Shown here in pieces: positions 49,720-58,220 of a DNA stretch of 64,000 bases. Each line of letters opens with the position of its first letter. Within the stretch, counting starts at the first letter, position 1. The notes below the pieces were generated by a model. It did not search any database, had not been told where the DNA came from, and saw nothing but the letters and a program-made list of their open reading frames with translations. The DNA is from an uncultured Bacilli bacterium. GTDB taxonomy: Bacteria; Bacillota_I; Bacilli_A; RFN20; CAG-449. Where the stretch lies: assembly GCA_947632435.1 (NCBI GenBank), contig CANRPC010000005.1, positions 1-64,000 of the forward strand. Reading direction: 5' to 3'. The position numbers and the translations under genes were made by a program.

Positions 49720-51582
49720 ATGGAAAAAATTTTGATTGATTTTTTAAATGGACAATCAATTGAGGCTTATAAATATTTTGGTGCTCATCACATTAAATTC
49801 AAAGATAGTGATGGATATATGTTTAGAGTTTATGCACCTTTAGCTAAAGAAGTTTCCTTAATCGGTGATTTTAATTCTTGGGATCCTACAAAAAATAAAA
49901 TGCAAAAAGTTGATATTTCAGGTGTGTTTGAAATTTTTGTTAAGGATTTACATAATTATGATGCTTACAAATATCATATTTTAGGTTGTGATGGATTTTA
50001 CAAAGATAAACAAGATCCATATGCTTTTTTTTCGGATTTAAGACCAATGACTTGTTCAAGATTGTTTGATATTGAAAAATTTATTTGGCACGATAAAAAT
50101 TATATGAATAAACGTGATAGGTGCTTTAATAAACCAATGTCAATATATGAAATGCATCTTGGATCATGGCTTGAAAAAAAAGAAAATCGTATTTACTCTT
50201 ATGAAGAAATTGCAGATTTTTTAATTCCTTATTTAAAAGAAAATGGTTTTACTCATGTAGAAATTATGCCAATAACTCAATATCCTTCTGATGCATCGTG
50301 GGGATATCAAACAACAGGCTTTTATAGTGTCGATTCTCGTTATGGTAACCCTTTTCAATTAATGAGCTTTGTCGATAGATTACATAAAGCCAATATTGGA
50401 GTTATTCTTGATTATGTTATTGTTCATTTTGCAATAGATAATTATGCGTTAGAAAAATTTGATGGCTCGAATGTTTATGAATACAATAATGAAAATGAAT
50501 TTTCACAATGGGGAAGTAAGTTATTTGATTTAGGAAAAGATCCTGTGAGAAGTTTTTTAATGTCAGGAGCTAATTTTTTTCTTGAATATTTTCATTTTGA
50601 TGGAATAAGATTTGATGCTATTTCAAATGTTATTTACTGGGGTGGAAATACTGAAAGAGGTATTAATAATGGCGCTATTGAATTTTTAAAGCGATTAACT
50701 TATAAACTTCATGAAGCACATAATTCATGTATGCTTATCGCCGAAGATTCTTCTTCCTATAATGGTGTTACAAAAAATGTTGAATCTGATGGTTTAGGCT
50801 TTGATTATAAATGGGATTTAGGATGGATGAATGATACTTTAAAATATTATGCAAAAGATGCAATTTATCGAAAGTATATTCATAACCAATTAACTTTTTC
50901 TATGGCTTATTTTTATTCAGAAAATTTTTTACTTCCTTTATCTCATGATGAAGTGGTGCATGGCAAAGGTACAATTATTAATAAAATATTTGGTGATTAT
51001 GATAGTAAATTTGCTCAATTGAGAAATTTATATACATATCAATTTGCTCATCCAGGTAAAAAACTTAACTTTATGGGCAATGAAATTGCTACTTTTGATG
51101 AATGGAATGAAAACAAATCATTAGCTTGGAATTTAAAAACATATCCTAAGCATGATTCTATATCACGCCTTATAAGAGATTTAAATCTAATTTATATTCA
51201 CGAAAAAGCTATGCATTTTGAAGAATATAATCCTTTGCATTTTCAGTGGTTAATGGCGGATAATGCTGACCAATCTATATATGTATTTCAACGTTCATAT
51301 CAAGATGCTAAAAAAAGAGAAACTTTGGTATTTGTCTTTAATATGACACCTAATTTTTATGAAAATTATGATATAGGAGTGGAAGAAAAAGGAAGATATA
51401 AAGAAATATTTAATTCAGATAAAGACGTTTATGGTGGCACAAATCAATATAATGGTTTGCCATTAAAAACCGAAATTGGCAATTGTTTTAATAAGCCATA
51501 TAAAATTACAATTAAAATTGCTTCATATGGAGCAATGATATTAAAAAAAGTGGTTAAACTAACAGGAAAGAAGGTAAAATAA
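49720..51582 (+). CDS. glgB: 1,4-alpha-glucan branching enzyme
   Basis: GlgB introduces alpha-1,6 branches into glycogen. The 620-residue product has an N-terminal CBM48-like domain (VSLIGDFNSWDPTKNKM, near 45-62), a GH13 barrel with SWGYQTTGFYSVDSRYG (near 190), FHFDGIRFDAIS with the nucleophile Asp (near 297), CMLIAEDSS with the acid/base Glu (near 345) and LPLSHDEVVHG (near 408), then a C-terminal beta domain. The glycogen phosphorylase starts 2 bp after its stop, so build-up and breakdown steps share an operon; glgA and glgC are not in the window. Confidence 0.95.
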   Translation: MEKILIDFLNGQSIEAYKYFGAHHIKFKDSDGYMFRVYAPLAKEVSLIGDFNSWDPTKNKMQKVDISGVFEIFVKDLHNYDAYKYHILGCDGFYKDKQDPYAFFSDLRPMTCSRLFDIEKFIWHDKNYMNKRDRCFNKPMSIYEMHLGSWLEKKENRIYSYEEIADFLIPYLKENGFTHVEIMPITQYPSDASWGYQTTGFYSVDSRYGNPFQLMSFVDRLHKANIGVILDYVIVHFAIDNYALEKFDGSNVYEYNNENEFSQWGSKLFDLGKDPVRSFLMSGANFFLEYFHFDGIRFDAISNVIYWGGNTERGINNGAIEFLKRLTYKLHEAHNSCMLIAEDSSSYNGVTKNVESDGLGFDYKWDLGWMNDTLKYYAKDAIYRKYIHNQLTFSMAYFYSENFLLPLSHDEVVHGKGTIINKIFGDYDSKFAQLRNLYTYQFAHPGKKLNFMGNEIATFDEWNENKSLAWNLKTYPKHDSISRLIRDLNLIYIHEKAMHFEEYNPLHFQWLMADNADQSIYVFQRSYQDAKKRETLVFVFNMTPNFYENYDIGVEEKGRYKEIFNSDKDVYGGTNQYNGLPLKTEIGNCFNKPYKITIKIASYGAMILKKVVKLTGKKVK

Positions 51583-51583
51583 T

Positions 51584-53992
51584 ATGTTTAAAAGTGTTGA
51601 ATCGTTTTGTGAGGAATTTCAAAAAAGAGCCATAGTAAAATATGGTAATGATTATAAAAAATGTCATATTACCGAATTATATGATATTTTAGGAACTATG
51701 GTTCGTGACTATGTTTCTTTTGATTGGAAAGAATCTAAAGATTACGTTAATAAAAAAGAAGATCGACAATTAGTATATTTTTCAATGGAATTTTTAATTG
51801 GCAGATTATTAGTAAATAATATGCAAAATTTAGGAATTTATCAAATTGCTAAAGATGGTCTTAAATCATTAGGAATTAACATTCATGATTTAGAAGAACA
51901 AGAATGTGATGCTGGCTTAGGTAATGGAGGTTTAGGAAGACTTGCTGCTTGTTTTTTAGACTCTATTGCTTCTTTAGGTTATCCAGGACATGGAAACTGT
52001 ATTCGTTATGAGTATGGCTTTTTTAAACAAAAAATTGTCGATGGTAAACAATATGAAGTTCCAGATCAATGGTTATCTTCAAATAATGTCTGGGAAATAA
52101 GAAAACCAAAACATGCCGTTGATGTAAAATTTTATGGTCAAGCAGAAACTTATCAAGATAGTGATGGTAACATTCGTTCTAGAACTATTAATGCAATGCA
52201 TGTAAAAGCAGTACCTTATGATATTCCTGTTATTGGATATAAAAATAAAGTGGTTAATACTTTAAGATTATGGTCTGCAGAACCAGCAGAAGATAATTTG
52301 CCTAGCAATCAATCATTTTCTGATTATTTAAATACCATTAGAGAATTATGCCATGGTTTATATCCAGATGATTCAACAGAACATGGAAGAATTTTGCGTT
52401 TAAGACAACAATACTTTTTAGTTTCTAGTGGCCTTCAATCAACCTTACGAGCTCATAAAAGAGTTCATGGTTCTTTAAGAACATTAAAAGATAAATATGT
52501 TTTTCAATTAAATGATACTCATCCTATTTTAGCAATTCCTGAAATGATGCGTTTATTAATGGATGAAAATGGTTTTGGTTGGGATGATGCTTGGGATCAA
52601 GTAACACATATGATGGCTTATACAAATCATACAATTATGCAAGAAGCATTAGAAAAATGGCCAGTAAATTATGTTTCTAATTTATTACCTAGAGTTTATA
52701 TGATTATCGAAGAAATAAATCGTCGTTTGATTCTTGATTTAAGAGCAAAAGGTTATGATGATGCTTTTATTTATCGAGTACAAATTATTAAAGATGGTAT
52801 GATTTATATGACAAATTTAGGAATTCACACTTGTTTTTCAATTAATGGAGTTGCTAAACTTCATACAAAAATTTGCTGTGAAAATACCTTTCATGATTTT
52901 TATGTCTTATATCCTGAAAAATTTAACAATAAAACAAATGGTATAACTCATAGAAGATGGTTTTTAAATGCAAATCCTGAACTTGCAAACTATGTAACTT
53001 CTTTAATTGGTGATTCTTGGATAAAAAATCCAGATCATCTTGAGAAACTTTTAAAATATCAAGATGATCCACTTGTATTAAAAAAGATTTATGATATTAA
53101 ACATCATAATAAAATTGCACTTGCTGATTATATTTATAAGACAAGTGGTATACAAGTTGATACTAATTCTATATTTGATACACAAGTAAAAAGATTACAT
53201 GCTTATAAAAGGCAACTTTTAAATATTTTAAGAATAATCTATTTTTATAAGAAATTAAAAGAAGATGAAAACTTTAGAATGTATCCAAAAACATTTATTT
53301 TTGGAGCTAAAGCTGCCCCAAGTTATTATTTTGCTAAAAAGATTATAGAATTAATAAATGCTGTTAGTGAAGTAGTTAATAACGATCCTCAAGTTAATCG
53401 TTTTATGAAAGTGGTATTTATTGAAAATTATGGAGTTTCATCCGCGGAGATAATTATTCCTGGAAGTGATGTTTCTGAACAAATTTCTACGGCGGGAAAA
53501 GAAGCTTCTGGAACTTCAAATATGAAATTTATGATCAATGGAGCATTGACTTTAGGAACATTAGATGGTGCTAATGTAGAGATTGTTGATTTAGTAAAAG
53601 AAAACAATGCCTTTATCTTTGGCTTAAAAGATTATGAAATTGAAGAATTACGTAATTCTGGTTCCTATTCTCCTTGGAATATTTATAACTCTAATCCATG
53701 GGTAAAAAAAGTTATGAACTCTTTAATTGATGGAACATTTAGTTATAATCAAGATAAATTTAGAGTTATTTTTGATGAAATAATGTATCGTAATGATGAA
53801 TATTTTTCTTTAAAGGATTTTGATAGTTATATTGAAGCAACCAATAGATATGAAAAACTTTATCGTTCACCACTTGAATGGTCAAGAGCTTGTTTAATTA
53901 ATATTGCACATGCAGGATATTTTTCAAGTGATAGAACAATTCAACAATATGTAAAAGAAATATGGAAACTAAAAAAAATTGAATTAAATTAA
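51584..53992 (+). CDS. glgP: Glycogen / alpha-glucan phosphorylase
   Basis: GlgP releases glucose-1-phosphate from glycogen chain ends using phosphate and pyridoxal phosphate. The 802-residue product has DAGLGNGGLGRLAACFLDS (near 104), QLNDTHPILAIPEMMRLL (near 305), NGITHRRW (near 445) and EASGTSNMKFMINGALTLGT (near 640), where the Lys of SNMKF carries PLP. It is full length. The glucose-1-P product can feed the phosphohexomutase at 30300 and glycolysis through the PPi-type PFK. Confidence 0.96.
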   Translation: MFKSVESFCEEFQKRAIVKYGNDYKKCHITELYDILGTMVRDYVSFDWKESKDYVNKKEDRQLVYFSMEFLIGRLLVNNMQNLGIYQIAKDGLKSLGINIHDLEEQECDAGLGNGGLGRLAACFLDSIASLGYPGHGNCIRYEYGFFKQKIVDGKQYEVPDQWLSSNNVWEIRKPKHAVDVKFYGQAETYQDSDGNIRSRTINAMHVKAVPYDIPVIGYKNKVVNTLRLWSAEPAEDNLPSNQSFSDYLNTIRELCHGLYPDDSTEHGRILRLRQQYFLVSSGLQSTLRAHKRVHGSLRTLKDKYVFQLNDTHPILAIPEMMRLLMDENGFGWDDAWDQVTHMMAYTNHTIMQEALEKWPVNYVSNLLPRVYMIIEEINRRLILDLRAKGYDDAFIYRVQIIKDGMIYMTNLGIHTCFSINGVAKLHTKICCENTFHDFYVLYPEKFNNKTNGITHRRWFLNANPELANYVTSLIGDSWIKNPDHLEKLLKYQDDPLVLKKIYDIKHHNKIALADYIYKTSGIQVDTNSIFDTQVKRLHAYKRQLLNILRIIYFYKKLKEDENFRMYPKTFIFGAKAAPSYYFAKKIIELINAVSEVVNNDPQVNRFMKVVFIENYGVSSAEIIIPGSDVSEQISTAGKEASGTSNMKFMINGALTLGTLDGANVEIVDLVKENNAFIFGLKDYEIEELRNSGSYSPWNIYNSNPWVKKVMNSLIDGTFSYNQDKFRVIFDEIMYRNDEYFSLKDFDSYIEATNRYEKLYRSPLEWSRACLINIAHAGYFSSDRTIQQYVKEIWKLKKIELN

Positions 53993-53993
53993 A

Positions 53994-54416
53994 TTAAATT
54001 AAATCTAATTCACTGATTATTTTAAAACCATTATTTTCTAATAGCTCTGTAGTTACCCCTTTTCCAATAATTTTGTTATTAGAAAAACTACCATCATAAA
54101 TATTATTAACACCACATGAAGGAGAATTTTCTTTAAAAACACAGAAAGAAGGTTCTTCTTTTTTGGCAATTTCTAAAGTCTTTTCTGCACCTTTATTAAA
54201 AAAAACTGTTACATCTTCATTAATTTCTGATATGACTTTATCATTTAACCGTTCACTTTTTTTTCTTGGTGTAGATAAACCTCCAAATACTTCAGGACAG
54301 ACAGGAATTATTTCATATTCTTCTTTTAATTTAATAACTTTCTCATTTAAATTATTTTTTCCATTATATTTACAATTATAACCTAATAAACAAGCGCTTA
54401 CTAAAATCTTTTTCAT
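53994..54416 (-). CDS. DUF523-family protein
   Basis: A 140-residue protein of the DUF523 family: ILVSACLLGYNCKYNGKNNLN at the start, VCPEVFGGLSTPRKKSER (near 38-55) and ENSPSCGVNNIYDGSF (near 95-110). Several conserved Cys residues suggest metal or Fe-S binding. Function is unknown, although relatives occur next to tRNA-modification genes. It is convergent with glgP, 1 bp apart, with no terminator visible. TAAGGAG precedes its ATG. Confidence 0.85.
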   Translation of the reverse strand: MKKILVSACLLGYNCKYNGKNNLNEKVIKLKEEYEIIPVCPEVFGGLSTPRKKSERLNDKVISEINEDVTVFFNKGAEKTLEIAKKEEPSFCVFKENSPSCGVNNIYDGSFSNNKIIGKGVTTELLENNGFKIISELDLI

Positions 54417-54547
54417 TTAAAGTTAAACTCCTTAATATTTGTATTATAAACTTGATAAAATTTTTTGCAAGAAGATAAGCAATATGATTTTTTTATAAGT
54501 TAAATGACAAAGTTTAATTTTTTAATAATTTTTTGTATAATAACTTC

Positions 54548-55189
54548 ATGATTAAACGAATTATTATTAATATTCATGGTTTTGATATTGCAGTTATTTT
54601 AACTAATGCATCAAAAATGGCAAGCATTTCTCATTATACATACGGGCAAATTTATTTATCTTGTCCTTTTTCTACTTCTATAGATAAAATAAAAATAAGC
54701 TTAGAAAAAAGATTTTCATATAGATTATTAGCAAAATTTGATCATGAGCTATTATTTACTGATTCGTATTGCTATATTCTTGGAGAAAAAAGAAGAAGAG
54801 TAAAACCTTTTTCTTATTTAGAAATAACAAAAAATGATTTTTTTGCCAAAGATGATGAAGAATTATTTGATAAATTAAAAAAATTAGCGTATGACATTTT
54901 ATTATCTAGAGTAAGAAAATATGAAACGATAATGAATACAAAAAAGCATGATATAAAAATTACTGCAATGTCCGCGGCTAGAGGAAAAAATTATTATAAA
55001 AAATCACTTTTAACTTTTGCTTATGAATTAGTTCATTTTTCTTTAGAATTAATCGATGCCATTGTAATACATGAATTAGCACATGATTTTTATCAAGATC
55101 ATTCTTCAAATTTTTATAATGTTGTTTATAAGTTTTGTCCAGATTATAATAAACGTATTGAAAAACTTAATTATGGAGTGAAAAAATGA
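54548..55189 (+). CDS. YgjP-type (WLM/M48-like) metallopeptidase
   Basis: A 213-residue cytosolic zinc peptidase-like protein. The C-terminal motif VIHELAHDFYQDHSSNFYNVV (near 180-200) gives HExxH plus a third His, as in YgjP/DUF45 proteins; ITAMSAARGKNYYKKSL corresponds to the family's central block. The track starts at TTG 54533, but that TTG lies within a -10 box (TATAAT 54536-54541), so the real start is ATG 54548 at or next to the predicted transcription start: probably a leaderless mRNA. The following methyltransferase overlaps it by 4 bp. Confidence 0.82.
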   Translation: MIKRIIINIHGFDIAVILTNASKMASISHYTYGQIYLSCPFSTSIDKIKISLEKRFSYRLLAKFDHELLFTDSYCYILGEKRRRVKPFSYLEITKNDFFAKDDEELFDKLKKLAYDILLSRVRKYETIMNTKKHDIKITAMSAARGKNYYKKSLLTFAYELVHFSLELIDAIVIHELAHDFYQDHSSNFYNVVYKFCPDYNKRIEKLNYGVKK

Positions 55190-55890
55190 TAATTACATCT
55201 AATAATAATGCTTTTATCAAAGAAATTTGCTTGTTAAAAAAGAGTAAAATTCGCAAAGAAAAAAAAGAATTTTTAGTCCAAGGTAATGATTTTATTGAGC
55301 CAGCATTAAGATCTAAATCAGCAAAAATGATTATTGCAATAGAAGAAAAAGATTATGGAATTCCTTTACAATTAGTTACTAAAAACGTTTTAGAAAAAAT
55401 ATCATTATATGAAAATAGTTTAGAACCTGTAATTGTTTGTTCTTATTTAAAAAATAAAACATTAGGTAAACGTCTTATTTATTTAGATGGTATTCAAGAT
55501 CCTGGAAATGTTGGAACTATTATAAGAACTTGTCTTGCTTTCAATTATGATGGAGTTATTTTATCATCAAAATGTGCTTCTTTATATTCAAGCAAAGTTT
55601 TATCTGCCTCAAAAGGAGCTATTTTTGATTTACCAATATATGAAAATATTTCAATTAATTATTTAAAACAACAAGGTTATAAAATTATTGCAACAGCTTT
55701 ACATAATGCTTCAAATTATAAAAATTTTGATTTGAAATCTCCTTTTGTTCTTGTTTTTGGCTCAGAAGGAAATGGAGTAAGCAAAGAAATTATTGATTTA
55801 GCGGACAAAACGATTAAAATAGAAATTGATTCGATAGATTCTTTAAATGTTGCAGTGGCCGCGGGAATTATTTTAGAAAGGTATCGTTAA
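55186..55890 (+). CDS. SpoU/TrmH-family RNA 2'-O-methyltransferase
   Basis: A SPOUT-fold methyltransferase, probably acting on 23S rRNA. The 234-residue product has an N-terminal substrate domain (KEICLLKKSKIRKEKKEFLVQG) and the trefoil-knot motifs YLDGIQDPGNVGTIIRTCLA (motif 1, near 102-121), FVLVFGSEGNGVSKEI (motif 2, near 185) and DSLNVAVAAGIILERYR (motif 3). It is full length. It overlaps its upstream neighbour by 4 bp and the next gene by one (TAATG). Confidence 0.92.
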   Translation: MIITSNNNAFIKEICLLKKSKIRKEKKEFLVQGNDFIEPALRSKSAKMIIAIEEKDYGIPLQLVTKNVLEKISLYENSLEPVIVCSYLKNKTLGKRLIYLDGIQDPGNVGTIIRTCLAFNYDGVILSSKCASLYSSKVLSASKGAIFDLPIYENISINYLKQQGYKIIATALHNASNYKNFDLKSPFVLVFGSEGNGVSKEIIDLADKTIKIEIDSIDSLNVAVAAGIILERYR

Positions 55891-56609
55891 TGAAAAAAAA
55901 GATTGTTTTATTAGTTCATGGTTTTATGATACACGATTCGCATGATTTTAATAGTTTTTATGATTATATTACAAAAAATGATATCTTTAATAACTGCGAA
56001 TTTAGATTAATCAAATTATATGATCGTCTTAAAGCAAAAACTTCTAAGCCTAAAACTATGGAAAAGTATTTAAAAAATGAAGTTATTTCTTTATTGAATA
56101 ATAATTATGATGTAACTTTAATTGGTTATTCTTTTTCTTGTAATTTAGTGGCTAAAGTTGCTAAAGATTTAAAATTAAAAGGAGTCATTTATTTTGCTCC
56201 ATCTTTAAAATTAATAAAGACAAATCTTTTTTTAATGCACGTAAAAAACGCTATTAAGGTTTTAAAATTGAAACTTAAACATGGAAAAGTTAAAGCTCAA
56301 AAAATTTTGGATCGAACAAAAACAAGTGGTGTTGTTAAATTATCTTTACATATATTTTTAACAATGATTAAATATCGTAAATATTTTAAAAATGAAATTC
56401 CTTTTTTAATTATGCGTGGTAAAGAAGATACGTATTGTTTACAAAGTGATGTTACTTGGATCTTAAAAAATAGCAAAGCTGATTATATTAAATCAGTTAC
56501 GATAAATAAAGATGGGTGGAATCATTTTTTTGTACGTAGAGAAAATTTAATTCCTTTTGAACCAACAAAAGAAGTTCTAGCATTTTTAAAAAAGATTCAA
56601 TTTTTATAA
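55890..56609 (+). CDS. Alpha/beta hydrolase
   Basis: A 239-residue serine hydrolase-like protein: IVLLVHGFMIHDSHDFNSF (oxyanion-hole HG, near 5-23), the nucleophile elbow LIGYSFSCNLVAKVA (GxSxx, Ser near 83), FLIMRGKEDTYC with a likely catalytic Asp (near 175) and WNHFFVRRENL with a likely catalytic His near 210. There is no signal peptide. It is coupled to the methyltransferase upstream. Substrate unknown. Confidence 0.75.
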   Translation: MKKKIVLLVHGFMIHDSHDFNSFYDYITKNDIFNNCEFRLIKLYDRLKAKTSKPKTMEKYLKNEVISLLNNNYDVTLIGYSFSCNLVAKVAKDLKLKGVIYFAPSLKLIKTNLFLMHVKNAIKVLKLKLKHGKVKAQKILDRTKTSGVVKLSLHIFLTMIKYRKYFKNEIPFLIMRGKEDTYCLQSDVTWILKNSKADYIKSVTINKDGWNHFFVRRENLIPFEPTKEVLAFLKKIQFL

Positions 56610-56673
56610 TTTTTTATATTTATCTTTTGATTCATAATTATTAAAATATAAATAGAAATAGGAGGAAATAAGT

Positions 56674-57906
56674 GTGAAAAAGAAAAATTTAATATTGTTA
56701 TCTTTTTTAATGGTAAGTTTATTTTCTTCTTGTTCATCAATGAATAAAAAAAATACTATTGGCTTCATGTATTATTTTAATGAATCATTTAAAACATGCA
56801 CAATTGGAGCAAAAGTTGGTTTTAACATGGAAGATGTTTATATTCCAAATAGTGTTATTAAAGATGGAATTGAATATAAAATAATAGGTATAAATTCAAA
56901 TCAACAAGGTGAAGATAAGTCAATTAATGTGGATTTTCTTGAAGGAAATAAATATATTAAAAATTTAGTTATTGATAATAAACAAATAAGTTCTTTTCCT
57001 TGGGATCTTTTTCGCTCATCATCATTAAAATCTGCTGATTTATCAAAGGCTACTGCTTTAACAATAATGGGCGATCATGTTTTTACCGATTCTAAATTAG
57101 AAAATATTATATTACCACCAAATTTAGAAACGACATATAATGGTGTTTTTGCTGGAACATTATTAAAAGAAGTAAATTTTCCAGATACATATGTAGATAT
57201 GGGAATTGATACTTTTTTCAATTGTAAAAAATTAGAAAAAGTTAATTTAGGTAATAATATTACTTATGTTTCTGGATCTGCTTTTGAAAGAGATCCTCTT
57301 TTAAAGGAAGTTATTGCACCAAGTTTAAAGGAAATAAATCAATTTGCTTTCAAAGATACATTTTCTTTAAAAAAATTAGATTTTAAATTTGTTAATTATG
57401 TTGGTTATATGTCTTTTCATAAATCTGGAATTGAAGAAGTAACATTAGAGGATGCATATTTAGAAACAAATTGTTTTAAAGAAAGTTCTTTAAAGGTATT
57501 AAAAATTAATAATTGTGATAAAATTCCATATAAAGCTTTTTCATCATGCCAGAATTTAGAAAATGTTTCCTTATCAGGTAAAATATATGAAATCGCCTCA
57601 AATGCATTCTCAAATTGTAATTTTAAGACACTTTCTTTACCAGATTCATTAAAAAATATTGGTAGTGAAGCATTTTCTAATTGTAAAAATATCACGCAAA
57701 TTGTTTTTCCAAAAAATTTAGAAGTAATTTCTACGAATGCTTTTTATAAATGTAATTTATTAGATGAAGTTATTTTTAACAAAAATATAAAAAGAATTTA
57801 TGATGGAGCTTTCTTAAAAACAGCTTTAAAAAGTGTAACTTTACCTAATAATGTTGAGTTGCTTGGCAATTGTTTTGGAAAAGAATGTCAAATAATTAAA
57901 GAATAA
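56674..57906 (+). CDS. BspA-type leucine-rich-repeat lipoprotein
   Basis: A 410-residue surface lipoprotein: signal peptide with lipobox FSSC near residue 20, then about 14 repeats of the LRR_5/BspA type (for example GDHVFTDSKLENIILPPNLE, SEAFSNCKNITQIVFPKNLE). Such proteins mediate adhesion to host surfaces or other bacteria in some species. Unlike most lipoproteins here it lacks a Ser-rich spacer. The start is GTG at 56674, preceded by GGAGG. A T-box leader for ileS follows. Confidence 0.88.
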   Translation: MKKKNLILLSFLMVSLFSSCSSMNKKNTIGFMYYFNESFKTCTIGAKVGFNMEDVYIPNSVIKDGIEYKIIGINSNQQGEDKSINVDFLEGNKYIKNLVIDNKQISSFPWDLFRSSSLKSADLSKATALTIMGDHVFTDSKLENIILPPNLETTYNGVFAGTLLKEVNFPDTYVDMGIDTFFNCKKLEKVNLGNNITYVSGSAFERDPLLKEVIAPSLKEINQFAFKDTFSLKKLDFKFVNYVGYMSFHKSGIEEVTLEDAYLETNCFKESSLKVLKINNCDKIPYKAFSSCQNLENVSLSGKIYEIASNAFSNCNFKTLSLPDSLKNIGSEAFSNCKNITQIVFPKNLEVISTNAFYKCNLLDEVIFNKNIKRIYDGAFLKTALKSVTLPNNVELLGNCFGKECQIIKE

Positions 57907-57959
57907 TTTTTCTTTTAATGAAAAAGAAAGTTATCTTTACTTGTAACTTTGTTTAGATT

Positions 57960-58200
57960 ATGTAATAATCTATCTAGTGCGATGAAAGAAACAGACGCCT
58001 AAAAAATTTATTATAGAGAATCTTTGTTTGGTGGAAAAAGAGATAAATTTTTAAGATACGGATCATTCTTGAGCAATAAAACTGAACTCATAGTAAGTTT
58101 TACGTATCCTGCGTTAAAGGAAAAAATTGAGTGTTTGCTTTTATGCAAAAACTAAGGTGGTACCGCGTTTAATAACGTCCTTAGATGGGCGCTTTTTTTA
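57960..58200 (+). promoter_or_regulatory. T-box leader of ileS
   Basis: A tRNA-sensing riboswitch. It has the invariant T-box AAGGTGGTACCGCG (58154-58167), the stem I features AGAGA and GGTG, and ATC followed by A (58062-58065) in the specifier position, an Ile codon matching the gene. An attenuator, CGTCC-TTAGAT-GGGCG followed by T7, ends at about 58199. Uncharged tRNA-Ile should relieve termination. Confidence 0.92.
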
Positions 58201-58220
58201 TTTTAGGAGGCACAATAAAT

